Origin: Hevea brasiliensis
Lineage: Eukaryota; Streptophyta; Magnoliopsida; Malpighiales; Euphorbiaceae
Length of the DNA: 64,000 bases
Assembly: GCF_030052815.1 (NCBI RefSeq)
Contig: NC_079498.1
Coordinates: 91,691,354 to 91,755,353 of the forward strand
Direction of reading: 5' to 3'
The notes beneath the pieces were generated by a model. That model made no database searches. It was not told where the DNA came from and saw nothing but the letters and a program-made list of their open reading frames with translations. This document shows, in pieces, positions 21,700 to 34,075 of this stretch (within the stretch, counting starts at the first letter, position 1; every line of letters starts with the position of its first letter). Made by a program: the position numbers and the translations under genes.

Positions 21700-23795
21700 T
21701 GAAGGAACGGAAGCGTGAAAAACACAAGTTTATACCATTGAATTCAAAAATTTTCACCTAGGGTCACATGCACCATGCAAGATTTATTTTTATCTATTTG
21801 ATTTCAATGATAAACAACATATTAAAACTCTTTTAATATGTTTTTGGATCTGTATTTGCCATTTAAGATTTTTAAAATTAATCAGATTAATTTTAGAACC
21901 CTAGATTAAATCAAGAACGATTACACTAACCTCTTGATGTGCTGCAGCGTGTCTGCGCCTTTGAGATTCGTCTTCAGGACACCAGATGTTGTCCCTCTAG
22001 CTTGTCCACACCAAGAACACCTATGGCAGCCCTTGAACAGCTTCTAAAGCCTTTTCTATTAATTAGAAATTCAAGTTCTGCCTTTTAAGAGATTAAAGAT
22101 GTAAACAGGACACTAGAAACAATTTCTAGTGTTCTTAATTCAAGAGATTGATGGCTAATCTCTTTGAATTGATGAGAGATGAAGAAGAATGGCTGGAGAG
22201 GCTCAAAGTGGCGTGACAATTGAGAGGAGAGGCTGCTGGTTATGTTTTCCATTCATAACCACACTTAAATAGCTAGGTTAACACATTAAACCCTAGCCAC
22301 ATGTCACCTTTTGATTAGCTCTAGGTTTAAGTGACCCAATCACATTGTGCCAAGTGTCAAACCTATATTTAATCTTGATTTTAATCATCTTACATGATTA
22401 AAAAAATATTTGGCAAGCTTATGTGTTATGCCATGTGTCACCATCTCATGGTGCCACATGTCACACTGTGAAATGACCAAAATGCCCCTGTGTCTTAATT
22501 TTGAGTTCTTAACCCAAAATAATTATTTTCTTCTTCTAATTAATTTATATCAAATATAAATTAATTAATTAATCTCTATTAATTAATTTCATCAATTAAA
22601 TTCATATTTAAACACTTTAAATATAAATTTATTTTATACTACACATCCAATAATCTAGATTTGGTTTCAAGTCATGCTCGGGAGGTTGCAATGTCAGTAA
22701 AATCCAAATCTATTTAATTAATCAATTAAACTCTTTAATTAATTAATTAAATCATATTTAAATAGGTGATAACTTGTGTATGTGTGTGACTTACTAGGCT
22801 CATCACTAATTGGCAATGAGACATGATATCAACTCTTAATATCATCAGAACTCTTTCTTACCATAAATGATTTCTCTAAATCATTTCATGAACCTCATAG
22901 ACCATGGTTAACACCTAGCATAGCATGCCATGGCCACCCAATTAGTAATAAGATTTACCTTAAATGAACCTATAATCATATGTTACCATGCACTATAATC
23001 TCTCTACAAAAATCCCAACTCAAGCCGAGTCATGGTTTATGTCAAACTCCATTTGCTATGAATATTATGTTCTCTTTTAATTCCAGTTCTTGATTAAAAG
23101 ATTTTTCTCATCAAACTCTTTTCGAATAAATCTATCTGTCTGCCAGAACTTGAAACATCAAGAACAATTAAATGAACATAGGATTTTATCTCTATTTACT
23201 TAGAGGAACAGATTCCATCTTGATCAACACCTACCTCCATATATAACTAGCAGGAGCCAACACATGCCCATATACCCATACATAGTACAAGTATGAAAGC
23301 AGTATCAAACTCAAACTACCTATATACAAGATAACTGCTATATCTCAGTCTAAAGATTATATGCATCGATATGATTTATGACAAAACATTGACAAGAGTA
23401 AACTCCATGTGCTTGTCATAAGTGTCACTGTCTGGCTTACTTATCATTTATAAGTGCCTATCATGTTTGTTATATGGCATGAGACTCACCATTCCATCTT
23501 ATTTATATCTCATATAAATAACTTGGGAACCAACATGAATACAATCTTTCTGGATAAGTCATGTCCTTATTATGAAGTATCCTCGATTGTGAACCTATTT
23601 ATGATACTTTGTGCTAGAAATATTGTCACTCATATTCTTAACAACTTAAGAATAATATTTCTAACAAAATATCAATGGACCTTTTCTATTACACATAAAT
23701 ATATTATGTAAACGGAAAAGTGGAAATGCCTTTTATTATTAAAAATATGTACAAGATACATACTAAATGATATGCTCTAGGGCATACTACTAACA
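21700..23795 (-). repeat. 3' LTR of the nested Copia element
   Basis: 2096 bp, TG...CA. It aligns end to end with 29524-31622. Differences are mostly short indels in small clusters, for example at 21975, 22680-22700, 23008 and 23430. A possible TATTTAAG promoter box lies on the minus strand near 22272. No gene is encoded; a short ORF near the right end is present in both LTRs only because they are copies. Confidence 0.93.
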
Positions 23796-23813
23796 ATCTC
23801 CCACTAGCACTAG
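23796..23813 (-). promoter_or_regulatory. Polypurine tract of the nested Copia element
   Basis: The minus strand reads CTAGTGCTAGTGGGAGAT directly against the 3' LTR. This is the expected plus-strand primer position. Confidence 0.75.
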
Positions 23814-23849
23814 AGCCATTCATTACAATATCTTAGACCTATCTTCTCA

Positions 23850-25470
23850 AGATGTCGGTCTAACTGAGTTTGTGACATAGGCTTAGTGAATGGATCACCG
23901 GATTTTCACCGATGCTATTTTCTGCATGGCTACATCGCCGCCCAACTATTTCTCCGATAATGTGGTAGCGCCTTTCTATGTGTTTGGATTTGTGAGACCT
24001 TGGTTCCTTAGCTCAGATGATCGCTCCATTGTTGTCACAAAGGTAATGGAACCGGCCGACTCAATGGAAGGAACTATCGTAAGTTCTGTCACGAACTTCT
24101 TTATCCAAACACTTCCTTTGCAAAGATCTCGATGCAAAGAATATACTCACCGTGAGTGGAATCTGCAATGCGTGCTCGCTTGGAACTCTTCCAACCGATC
24201 GCACCTCCATTACAAATGAACACATATCCAGAGGTAGACTTTCTATCATCGATATGTGATTGGAATTCGTAATCGTGATAACCATCCAATTGCAAGCCTC
24301 CACCTCCATAAATCAAGAATAAATCCTTAGTTCTTCTCAAGTACTTAAGGATATTCTTGACAACTATCGATGTTCCAAACTCGGATTGGATTGATACCGC
24401 TAGTCAAACTAACAAGATATGCGATATCCGGCCTAGTACACAACATTGCATACATTAAACTTCCAATAGCCAAGCATATGGAATCCTCGCCATCTTATCT
24501 CTTTCTTCGTGTCTTTGGAGACATCTCTTTAGAAAGGTGGATACCATGTCTCACTGGTAACAATCCTCTCTTGGAATCAAGCATGTTAAACCTTTTAACA
24601 CCTTTTCCAAGTATAGACTTTGGGATAAACCAATTATTCTTTCGCTCTATCTCTATAGATGCGAATCCCAAGAATATAGGTTGCCTCCCTAAGTCTTTCA
24701 TGGAGAATGTATTTGACAACCATACCTTTATAGTCGTCAACATACTGTATCATTACCCATCAACGATGTCATCCACATATAAGACAAGGAAAGTGATAGC
24801 ACGTCACTAACCTTCTTATATACACATGGCTCATCCTCATTTTTGATAAAACCAAAAGATTTAATGGCTTCATCAAACGGATGTTCCAACTCCTCGAAGC
24901 TTGTTTCAACCCATAAATGGATCGCTTTAGCTTGCATACTTTGGAACCATCTTGGGATTCAAATCCCTAGGTTGTTCCATGAAAATGTTTTCTTCAATGT
25001 ATCCATTGAGAAAAGTCGCTTTGACATCCATCCGCCAAATCTCATAATCATAGTATGCACTATTGCTAATAAAATCCTAATTGATTTAAGCATGGCAACA
25101 AAGCAGAAAGTCTCCTCATAGTCTATTCCTTGCCTTTGGCGAAACCCTTTCGCTACTAGCCTTGCCTTATAGGTCTCTACCTTTCCATCGTAACCAATTT
25201 TCTTCTTGAAAACCCATTTGTTCCCTATAGGTACAATACCTTCGTGTGGGTCAACAAGATCCCAAACTTGATTCTTATACATGGAATCAATCTGATTTCA
25301 TAGCATCAATCCATTTTGAAGAGTCTATATCCGATATAGCTTCTTCATAGGTAAGTGGATCATCTCCATGATCTACTTCTTCATGAGTAGACAACTCTTG
25401 TTCTTCTTCATGAAGAAAACCATATCTCACCGGGTGGGTGAGATACCTCGGTTGTTCTACGAGGAACAAA
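23850..25470 (-). pseudogene. Nested Copia pol, RT and RNase H part
   Basis: Broken frames read, in order on the minus strand: DPLTYEEAISDIDSSKWIDAM (25400-25300), the RT entry VWDLVDPHEGIVPIGNKWVF and ARLVAKGFRQRQGIDYEETF (25282-25100), LVLYVDDI with the catalytic YVDD at 24779-24768, FSMKDLGRQPIFLGFASIEI (about 24690), and the RNase H segment DRKSTSGYVFICNGGAIGWKS (about 24250). At least five frame changes occur, so no active enzyme can be made. The motif order and spacing are those of a normal Copia RT-RNase H. Confidence 0.88.
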
Positions 25471-26640
25471 TTGTAGATGTTTCATCAATGGGTATAGGTT
25501 GACTAGATGGATCTATATCCATCTGATCTGTTGGTTGGTCAGAATTCCCCAATTCTAACTCTATTTGCCTTCCTTTGCCTCCTTCTTGAACAAACTGTTG
25601 TTCAAGAAATGTGGCATCTCTACTTATCACAACCTTTTGTGAAGTAGGCAAATAAAAATAATATCCAAAACTATCTTTTGGATATCCAACAAATCGACCT
25701 TTTCTCGATCCGGTCTCCAATTTATCGTTGTTGACTTTTTGATATAAGTTGGACAACCCCAAATCTTAACATGCTTAAGACTTGGTTTTCTTCCATGCCA
25801 TATCTCATAAGGTGTGGAAGAAACTGATTTTGATGGAATCTTATTCAGAATATATAAAGCTGATTCTAATGCAAATCCCCAAAAGGAGATTGGCATATCA
25901 GTATAGCTCATCATACTACGTACCATATCCAATAGGGTACGATTTCTCCTTTCAGATACACCATTCACCGTATGGCGTTCTCGGAGGAGTCACCGAGAAA
26001 CAATGCCATGCTCTCTCAAGTATTCATCAAATTCAAGACTCAAATATTCCCCTCCACGATCCGATCGAAGAGCTTTAATATTTTTTCCTGTTTGATTTTC
26101 TACTTCAGATTTAAATTCTTTGAACTTTTCAAAGGATTCATGTTTGTATTTCATCAAATACAAATACCCAAACCTTGATTTATCATCAGTAAAGGTAATA
26201 AAATAATGAAAGCCCTCTAGCCATTTCTTTAAACGGACCACATACATCACTATGTATTAGTTCCAAAATATTTTCACTCTTAGCCCTTGTCCAACAAAGG
26301 GTGATCTAGTCATTTTGCCTTGAAGGCAAGATTCACAAGTTGGAGTAGGCTCAGAGCCCAATGAGGATAGAATCCCCATTTTCTCCAATTTTGCAATCCT
26401 ATCTTCTCGCAACATGACATAACCTTAAGTGCCAAATATATTTTGAACTTGAGTTGGTTTTCACCATGGCATTGTATTCTTTTAGATCACTTGCATTCAA
26501 TTTGTGTTTGTCATTATTATCCAAATAATAAAGACCATCATTCATATAACTAACCAATATATTTATTTCCAAAATAAATATTGCAAACATCATCTGTGAA
26601 TGAAATTCATAGCCATTTCTAGTCAAACTAGATATAGAAA
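25457..26640 (-). pseudogene. Nested Copia pol, integrase
   Basis: On the minus strand a GAG-pre-integrase segment with WHLRLCHVARR (about 26430) is followed by the integrase core: FITFTDDKSRFGYLYLM (first Asp, about 26200), ALRSDRGGEYLSLEFDEYL (second Asp, about 26050) and NGVSERRNRTLLDMVRSMM (Glu, about 25950). ALYILNKIPSKSVSSTPYEIW and IWGCPTYIKK follow. The catalytic residues are present but lie in different frames. It would have inserted the DNA copy into the genome. Confidence 0.88.
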
Positions 26641-27748
26641 TGATGTTCTTAAAAGCATCAGTACATATAAAATATTATCCAAACACAAAACATGTCCAAA
26701 CATGTAAAAGATTTAGATCCTATGGCTAAAGCTTCAACAGTTGAGCCATTGCCAATCCGACTCTAATATCTTGAGAACGCAAGTCGCCATCGCTTGCTAG
26801 TTCTGCATATCATTAGAAATGTGAGAACTGGCACGATATCTAAAACCCAAGTAGATGAACTATGAGTATCATCAGAATCTAAATAACAAGATATGGACAT
26901 ACCTTCCGAAGGTGTATCCTTCTTGTCCTTCAGAGAAGCAAGATACTCAGGCGCCTTTCCAAAGGCCCATCCTTTTGGCAAGTGGAAACACTTTCCTTTG
27001 CCTTCATCGCCTTTATTCTTCCTTTTCTGCTTAGCTATTTTCTTGGAAGGACCAGAATGAGGTTTCTTTTTCTTATTGCCCTTCTTCTTGTTGGACTTTC
27101 CACAGAAGAAGATGCAACCAAAGCTACCTCTTTTCCTTTATTGCCCGGCATATTCTTTTGGGCAATAACCAAAGATGTTGAGTAATTCAGCTAAGGTGCA
27201 TTCTGTTTAGTCATATGGAAATTTGTCACAAAATTCCCAAAAGACTCAGAAGGGATGAAGGATCAAATCCGTTTGTAGTTGGAAATCCATGTTGAAGTCA
27301 AGATGTTCCAACCGCTCAATCACCGAATCATCTTGTGGACATGATCCCCAACATTCTGTCCCTCGACATCCTCATACGGAATAACTGTCTAGATATCTCA
27401 TACCTAGCATTCCTTTGTGCTCACCATACAACTCTTGTAGGTGAAGGAGGATCTCACTAGCACTCTGCATGTTCTCATGTTGCTTCAGAACTCATTACTC
27501 ATGGAAGCAAGCATGTAACACTTAGCTCTCATATCATGCTCCTTCCACTTGTCCAAAGTATCATGTTCCTCTTGTGTGGCCTCCGGAGGTAAGGGACCAG
27601 AACATTTGAATCTAGAACATATCCTATATGTTCAAGGTTGAAACAAGTTTCAAATTTCTTAGCCAATCGCATGATTAGGTCTGTCACAACTGTTGTGATC
27701 AAGTATGCTTGCAAGGATATTGGATGGTGGTGGTTGTTTTGTGCTCAT
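26640..27748 (-). pseudogene. Nested Copia gag and protease remnant
   Basis: Gag starts at the ATG at 27748 (MSTKQPPPSNILASIL) and shifts frame within about 35 codons. KWKEHDMRAKCYMLASMSNEF (about 27560-27490) is a recognisable Copia gag segment. The zinc knuckle near 26970 is ruined: CFHL is followed by PKGWAFGKAP instead of the Cys-His-Cys spacing, while the following YLASLK segment survives. The protease active segment reads WVLDIVPVL, having lost the expected Asp-Thr-Gly. Gag would form the particle and the protease would mature it; neither is functional. Confidence 0.78.
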
Positions 27749-29508
27749 TTTTATCGTAAAATTAACTGCAGAAAATAACCAGATTAATTAGTAAATGTAT
27801 CATGTAATTAACCAAAATGATTATGGTCTTTTAATCAAATTGGTCCTCCCACTAACTTAGCGAATCCTACACTTCCAAAGTAGAAAACGGAAATCCTAGT
27901 TGGATGGATTTCTAGTGGGTGATTGAATTCTTATAATTCTATTGATCATCCTCAGTACATCCATTATTGGAATTACAATAAACTATAAGTGAGCAACTCC
28001 TTGCCCATCACATCTCATGTGAGGTTCAACTTTTGCTAGCCCCTAATGCTCAAAATCTCGTACATCCAATATTGACTTATCTTGCATTAGTTAAGTTGAT
28101 CCCATTGAGCAGAATTATGCAAATAATTTTAATGTCCTCAGTATATCCAATATTGGCCACCAAACCATTTACATATTTACAACATCTCATGCTTAACAGT
28201 TATTCTTAAGAAAATCTCTTAAATTAATTGCATCTCATGCAACTATTTAAAATTTCTTAAAATAATTGCCCCAATGGAGGGCTTATGTTATAATTACTTT
28301 AATTATAGCATTTCCAACTTAATCATTTGTTTGGAAGATTTTATAGCCATCCTAATTACTATTAAGGTCTCACTTTGCACATTATCCATTTAGCATGCAT
28401 ATATCATATAATTGCATACATTCCCATACATCTCATGCATTCATGGATAAGAGAAATATGGTATGATCATGGACTTTCTAAGGGATTCAATTCTGAGCCA
28501 CCAAGAATTGAATCAGGGCATTCCTAGGTGCATTTCATTCATTCATTTTACAAGAGTTGCTGAAGGAGTACATAATCAACACTTGATATTAAATTCCTCC
28601 CACTGGTCCCACCAATGCTCTTGACCTCCTTGAACTTCTTGCAATCCAATATTACAAAGTAATCCTTGGCATACCAAGGCGAATTTACAAGAACTTAAAT
28701 AAATGAAATTACAACCCAAAAATTATTACAAACTTAATAATACATGCCCAAAATAAATTAAAATAAATTAATTAATTTACAATCCCAAAGAAACATAAAA
28801 GAAATAAATCCAATCACATTGGTCTTTTATAGTCCATGATCATCCATCATGCATATCACTATTTAACAATTAAATAAAACATACATACTTAAATTAAATT
28901 GAATATCTCATATTCAACTTAAAAATCCAGATTTGAATATGATTCAAATAAATTTAAAAATTCAGATTTGAATCTCATTCAAACAAATTTAAAAATTCAT
29001 ATTTGAATCACATTCAAACAACTTCAAAATTCAGATTTGAATCACATTCAAACATTTTTAAGAAATCAGATTTGAATCACATACAAATATATTTCAAAAA
29101 ATCAGATCTGAATTTTATTGAATCAATTTTAAAAAATCAGATTTAAATATGATTCAAACAACTTTAAAAATTCAGATTTGAATCTCATTCAAACAACTTT
29201 TAAAATTCAGATTTGAATCACATTCAAACATTTTTTAAAATTCTGATTTGAATCATAATTTAATTGTGTGATTAAAACAACTAATTAAACACTTTAATTA
29301 GTCAAAGAATAGGCCTTAGATCATACAACAATTGCAGAATTAAAAGCCAAACCTTGAATCACCCATGGAACCATTGTTGCCGCCACCAATGGTGGCTTCT
29401 CCATGTGTGACGCCACATCTCATGATCCAACCAGCAATTAATCTCTTGATCTCATGATCAAACACACAATTAAATTATATAATCAACAATCTAAATGGCA
29501 AATATAGT
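27749..29508 (-). other. Leader of the nested Copia element
   Basis: About 1.76 kb between primer site and gag with no coding frame. It contains several copies of an AAT(A)TTGG/CATCTCATG-type word around 27940-28260 and the palindromic tandem array at 28920-29265 described separately. Long leaders are common in plant Copia elements and may hold packaging signals. Confidence 0.7.
28920..29265 (-). repeat. Tandem array of about ten palindromic 35-37 bp units
   Basis: The core TTTGAATnnnATTCAAA (7-base perfect arms, 3-base loop; loop CAC, CTC or ATG) recurs about every 35-37 bp, starting near 28928, 28963, 29000, 29033, 29068, 29103, 29139, 29172, 29208 and 29243. Some copies are degenerate. 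Each unit can fold as a hairpin in RNA or DNA. It lies between primer site and gag of the nested element. Confidence 0.85.
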
Positions 29509-29521
29509 GGCTCTGATACCA
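29509..29521 (-). promoter_or_regulatory. Primer binding site of the nested Copia element
   Basis: The minus strand reads TGGTATCAGAGCC, complementary to the 3' end of plant initiator methionine tRNA, two bases inside the 5' LTR. Confidence 0.92.
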
Positions 29522-29523
29522 AT

Positions 29524-31622
29524 TGAAGGAACGGAAGCGTGAAAAACACAAGTTTATACCATTGAATTCAAAAATTTTCACCTAGGGTCACATGCACCAT
29601 GCAAGATTTATTTTTATCTATTTGATTTCAATGATCAACAACATATTAAAAATCTTTTAATATGTTTTTGGATCTGTATTTGCCATTTAAGATTTTTAAA
29701 ATTAATCAGATTAATTTTAGAACCCTAGATTAAATCAAGAACGATTACACTAACCTCTTGATGTGCTGCAGCGTGTCTGCGCCTTTGAGATTCGTCTTGT
29801 GACACCAGATGTTGTCCCTCTAGCTTGTCCACACCAAGAACACCTATGGCAGCCCTTGAACAGCTTCTAAAGCCTTTTCTATTAATTAGAAATTCAAGTT
29901 CTGCCTTTTAAGAGATTAAAGATGTAAACAGGACACTAGAAACAATTTCTAGTGTTCTTAATTCAAGAGATTGATGGCTAATCTCTTTGAATTGATGAGA
30001 GATGAAGAAGAATGGCTGGAGAGGCTCAAAGTGGCGTGACAATTGAGAGGAGAGGCTGCTGGTTATGTTTTCCATTCATAACCACACTTAAATAGCTAGG
30101 TTAACACATTAAACCCTAGCCATATGTCACCTTTTGATTAGCTCTAGGTTTAAGTGACCCAATCACATTGTGCCAAGTGTCAAACCTATATTTAATCTTG
30201 ATTTTAATCATCTTACATGATTAAAAATATTTGGCAAGCTTATGTGTTATGCCATGTGTCACCATCTCATGGTTCCACATGTCACAATCGTGAAATGACC
30301 AAAATGCCCTCGTGTCTTAATTTTGAGTTCTTAACCCAAAATAATTATTTTCTTCTTCTAATTAATTTATATCAAATATAAATTAATTAATTAATCTCTA
30401 TTAATTAATTTCTCATCAATTAAATTCATATTTAAACACTTTAAATATAAATTTAATTTATACTACACATCCAATAATCTAGATTTGGTTTCAAGTCATG
30501 CTAGGGACTTTGCAATTTTATTGCAAACCAAATCTATTTAATTAATCAATTAAACTCTTTAATTAATTAATTAAATCATATTTAAATAGGTGATAACTTG
30601 TGTATGTGTGTGACTTACTAGGCTCATCACTAATTGGCAATGAGACATGATATCAACTCTTAATATCATCAGAACTCTTTCTTACCATAAATGATTTCTC
30701 TAAATCATTTCATGAACCTCATAGACCATGGTTAACACCTAGCATAGCATGCCATGGCCACCCAATTAGTAATAAGATTTACCTTAAATGAACCTATAAT
30801 CATATGTTACCATGCACTAGAATCTCTCTGCATACAAAATCCCAACTCAAGCCGAGTCATGGTTTATGTCAAACTCCATTTGCTATGAATATTATGTTCT
30901 CTTTTAATTCCAGTTCTTGATTAAAAGATTTTTCTCATCGAAACTCTTTTGAATAAATCTATCTGTCTGCCAGAACTTGAAACATCAAGAACAATTAAAT
31001 GAACATAGGATTTTATCTCTATTTACTTAGAGGAACAGATTCCATCTTGATCAACACCTACCTCCATATATAACTAGCAGAGCCAACACATGCCCATATA
31101 CCCATACATAGTACAAGTATGAAAGCAGATCAAACTCAAACTACCTATATACAAGATAACTGTGCTATCTCAGTCTAAAGATTATATGCAATCGATATGA
31201 TTTATGACAAAACATTGACAAGAGTAAACTCCATGTGCTTGTCATAAGTGTCACTGGTTCGGCCTACTTATCATTTATAAGTGCCTATCATGTTTGTTAT
31301 ATGGCATGAGACTCACCATTCCATCTTATTTATATCTCATATAAATAACTTGGGAACAAACATGAATACAATCTTTCTGGATAAGTCATGTCCTTATTAT
31401 GAAGTATCCTCGATTGTGAACCTATTTATGATACTTTGTGCTAGAAATATTGTCACTCATATTCTTAACAACTTAAGAATAATATTTCTAACAAAATATC
31501 AATGGACCTTTTCTATTACACATAAATATATTATGTAAACGGAAAAGTGGAAATGCCTTTTATTATTAAAAATATGTACAAGATACATACTAAATGATAT
31601 GCTCTAGGGCATACTACTAACA
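29524..31622 (-). repeat. 5' LTR of the nested Copia element
   Basis: 2099 bp, TG...CA, adjacent to the primer site. Its match to 21700-23795 is near full length. Confidence 0.93.
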
Positions 31623-31627
31623 ATAGG
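31623..31627. repeat. Target site duplication ATAGG, right copy
   Basis: Matches 21695-21699; see the nested Copia element. Confidence 0.93.
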
Positions 31628-32300
31628 ACCAAACAAATCAAGATGTAATAACTCAAGAGATCTAGATGTTGAAACAACATTCTTTGATTTAAAAGAAACT
31701 TTGGTTTGTTTCCCAAGAGAACAAGGCTTGCAAACATGGTCTTTTTCAAAGTTAATTTTTGGCAAACCTTTAACAAGGTCATAACTTAAAAGTTTTGAAA
31801 TCACATGCATACTAGCATGACCAAGTCTTCTATGCCACAACCAACTATCTTCTTCAAGAGATACAAGACATCTTTCATTTCCATTTTCAATAATATTCAA
31901 ATCAAGCAAATATACATTTTCACCTCTAGGTGCAATGAATAATGTATGATCATTATGCAAACTTCTAATCTCACAATGTGTAGAATTAAAAATAACTTTG
32001 TAACCTTTATCACATAGTTGACTTACACTAAGAAGATTGAATTTCAAACCTTCAACTAATGCGACATCCTTTATGCTTGGATTTTTCCCAATAGAGCCAC
32101 TTCCAATGATGTAAGCTTTGCCTTTGTCACCAAATCTCACATGTCCACCACTTTTCAAGGTAAGGTTTGAGAATTTTCCTTTGTCTCCAGTCATGTGTCT
32201 TGAACAAGCACTATCAACATACCATTGTTCACACTCTTGCTTGCTTCTAAGACATACCTGAAATTTATTGACTATTTCTTAGGTAACCAAGCAAGTTTGG
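31628..32300 (-). pseudogene. Sirevirus-like pol, protease and N-terminal integrase
   Basis: One open frame runs from about 32270 to the insertion point. It starts with QWYVDSACSRHMTGDKGKF, where the Asp at 32215-32213 is the protease catalytic residue in the Copia-type D-S-A context. LVEGLKFNLLSVSQLCDKGY follows, then the GAG-pre-integrase domain with WLWHRRLGHASMHVISKL and CKPCSLGKQ (His/Cys zinc site of the integrase), and LELLHLDLFGP, where the nested element interrupts it. The remainder of the integrase resumes at 21694. The frame is undamaged up to the insertion. A stop lies just upstream of this block, near 32281. Confidence 0.9.
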
Positions 32301-33240
32301 GTCCTTGAGGGTTAGAGACATTAGGAATTGTTCCTTTAGGCACCCATATCCTTTTTACTTTTGAGGAACCTTTCCTTATGGGACAATGACTAACCATATG
32401 ACCATTTTGGTTACAATAAAAGCAAATGACATTTGATAATGAACTTTTACAAAGAAATTTTTGTATTTTCCATAGTGCATGAATCCATCATAACCAAGAC
32501 CAGATTTTTGATTTGATAATCTTTAAGAACCAAGTAACGTATCAAGAATTTGTGTGCCATTTGTGAATTTAGCTAAATCATTTGTCAAAGATTCCACCTT
32601 AGTTTCTAAAATCCTATTTTTCTCAATGATTTTTTCACAAGCAGTTTTTGAATCTTCTAACTCCTTATTCAGCTCATCAAACAAGAGCATTTGATTTTTA
32701 TAAAACTTATTTTCTTGTACAATAATGCTCATAGAATCATTTTCAGCTCTTAAGGAAGCAATTTCTTAAAGCAGAACATTTTTTCTTATAAACTTTGTAT
32801 TCTTCATATAATTTGGCAAATGCATCTTCATAATCCTCAATACTAAGAGAGTCAGAATTATTTACCTCAGTGTTGATTTCTCTTTGTTGGGAACTTTCTG
32901 GTTTATCCTCTTCTAGAGCCATGAGACAAATGTGTGCAACCTCTTTGTCACTAGAGTTATCACTTGAGGAATCATCACTATCCATCCAGCCAGCAACCAA
33001 GGCTTTCTTGCTCTTGTCCTTTGAATTCTTCTTTTTTAGTTTAGGATAATTTGGCTTGATGTGACCAGGTTTGTTGCATTCAAAGCATTTAATCTCACTT
33101 TGATCCTTGCTTGTTTCACCTTTGGGAGAATACTTCTTTAGGAATTTCTTATATTTCGAACCTCCCTTTTTGAATGCTTTCTTGAATCTTCTTGTAATCA
33201 TGGCAAGATAATCTTCATCACTTGAACTATTGAGTATCAC
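32301..33240 (-). pseudogene. Sirevirus-like gag, C-terminal part with two zinc knuckles
   Basis: On the minus strand, frame 33240-32743 (165 codons) carries the first zinc knuckle CFECNKPGHIKPNY at 33087-33046, where the last Cys is replaced by Tyr. Lys-rich and Asp/Ser-rich segments follow. A coiled-coil-like segment (32732-32523) comes next, then a second knuckle, CFYCNQNGHMVSHC (32424-32383), which is intact, and a WLPKK stretch. Two knuckles flanking a coiled coil are typical of Sirevirus gag. The parts are separated by frameshifts. It should bind genomic RNA in the particle. Confidence 0.85.
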
Positions 33241-34015
33241 TTGAGGTAGCCTTAAAAGCTATAGTTTTCCTTAATTCATCCTCTTGGCTTGACTTTAAGG
33301 CAATTCCTCTCTTTTTCTTTTCATCATCTACATTGTTCTTGCTCTTGTCATAAAGCATTTCATGAGCAATCAGAGAACCAATAAGCTCATCATAAGTGAA
33401 TTTGGAGAAATCTTTGGTGTCAAAGATCACTGTAACTTTTGTTTCCCATGATTTAGGTAGTGACCTCAAGACTTTCTTGACTAACTCTTCTTCAGTGAAT
33501 TCTTTTTCAAGAGCTTTGAGAACATTCACCAGATCAGTAAATCTTGTGCTCATCTCTGAAATGGTTTCTCCAGATTTCATCTTAAATAGTTCATATTCCC
33601 GAACAAGCCTATTTGCTTTTGATTCCTTCACTTGATTAGTCCCTTCATATGTGACTTCAAGTTTATCCCACACTTCTTTTGCAGATATACAACCTGAAAT
33701 ACGATTATACTCAGTTGCATCAAGTGCACAATGAAGAATGTTTAAAGCTTTAGCATTTAAAGAAACTTTCTTCCAATCAAGTTCATTATATTCATCTTCT
33801 AGTTTTTCTCTATAACCATCAGCATGCAATTCTAATGGAATTTCAGGACCTTTAACAATTCTTTGCCATGCTTCAATATCAACAGATTGAATAAAGTTTC
33901 TCATCCTCACTTTCCAAAAAGAATAATTAGAACCATTAAACAAAGGTGGTCTAGTGATAGAGTGTCCTTCAGCTAAAGGTGCAGGGATACTAGCTGTGTT
34001 AGATGTGCCAGCCAT
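33227..34015 (-). pseudogene. Sirevirus-like gag, N-terminal (UBN2-type) domain
   Basis: A 262-codon frame from the ATG at 34015, 45 bases past the primer site. It starts MAGTSNTASIPAPLAEGHS and shows the classic Copia gag features: PPLFNGSNYSFWKVRMRNF, KALNILHCALDATEYNRISG, AKEVWDKLEVTYEGTNQVKE, MKSGETISEMSTRFTDLVN and VLRSLPKSWETKVTVI. It forms the shell of the virus-like particle. The frame ends by a shift at about 33230, overlapping the next gag block by 14 bp, so full-length gag is not produced. Confidence 0.9.
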
Positions 34016-34059
34016 TGTAGGATCTCTCTAAGGTGTTTAAACCTCAAGCAAGAGAGACA

Positions 34060-34072
34060 GGCTCTGATACCA
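34060..34072 (-). promoter_or_regulatory. Primer binding site of the Sirevirus-like element
   Basis: The minus strand reads TGGTATCAGAGCC (initiator methionine tRNA), separated from the 5' LTR by three bases. Confidence 0.93.
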
Positions 34073-34075
34073 ATT

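Larger units (their letters stand above)
21700..31622 (-). mobile_element. Nested Ty1/Copia retrotransposon with 2.1-kb LTRs
   Basis: LTRs 21700-23795 and 29524-31622 both begin TGAAGGAACGG and end ACTACTAACA on the plus strand and are flanked by ATAGG. The primer site on the minus strand is TGGTATCAGAGCC (29521-29509, tRNA-iMet), two bases from the 5' LTR, and the polypurine tract is at 23796-23813. Internal order on the minus strand is leader with palindromic repeats, gag, protease, integrase, RT-RNase H, as in Copia. All coding frames carry multiple shifts and stops. The 9.9-kb element inserted into the integrase of the outer Sirevirus-like element, so it is younger. Confidence 0.93.

Noticed and set aside
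23454..23711. 85-codon ORF, identical in both nested Copia LTRs
   Set aside because: Present twice only because LTRs are copies (second at 31281-31538); no start context and no domain.
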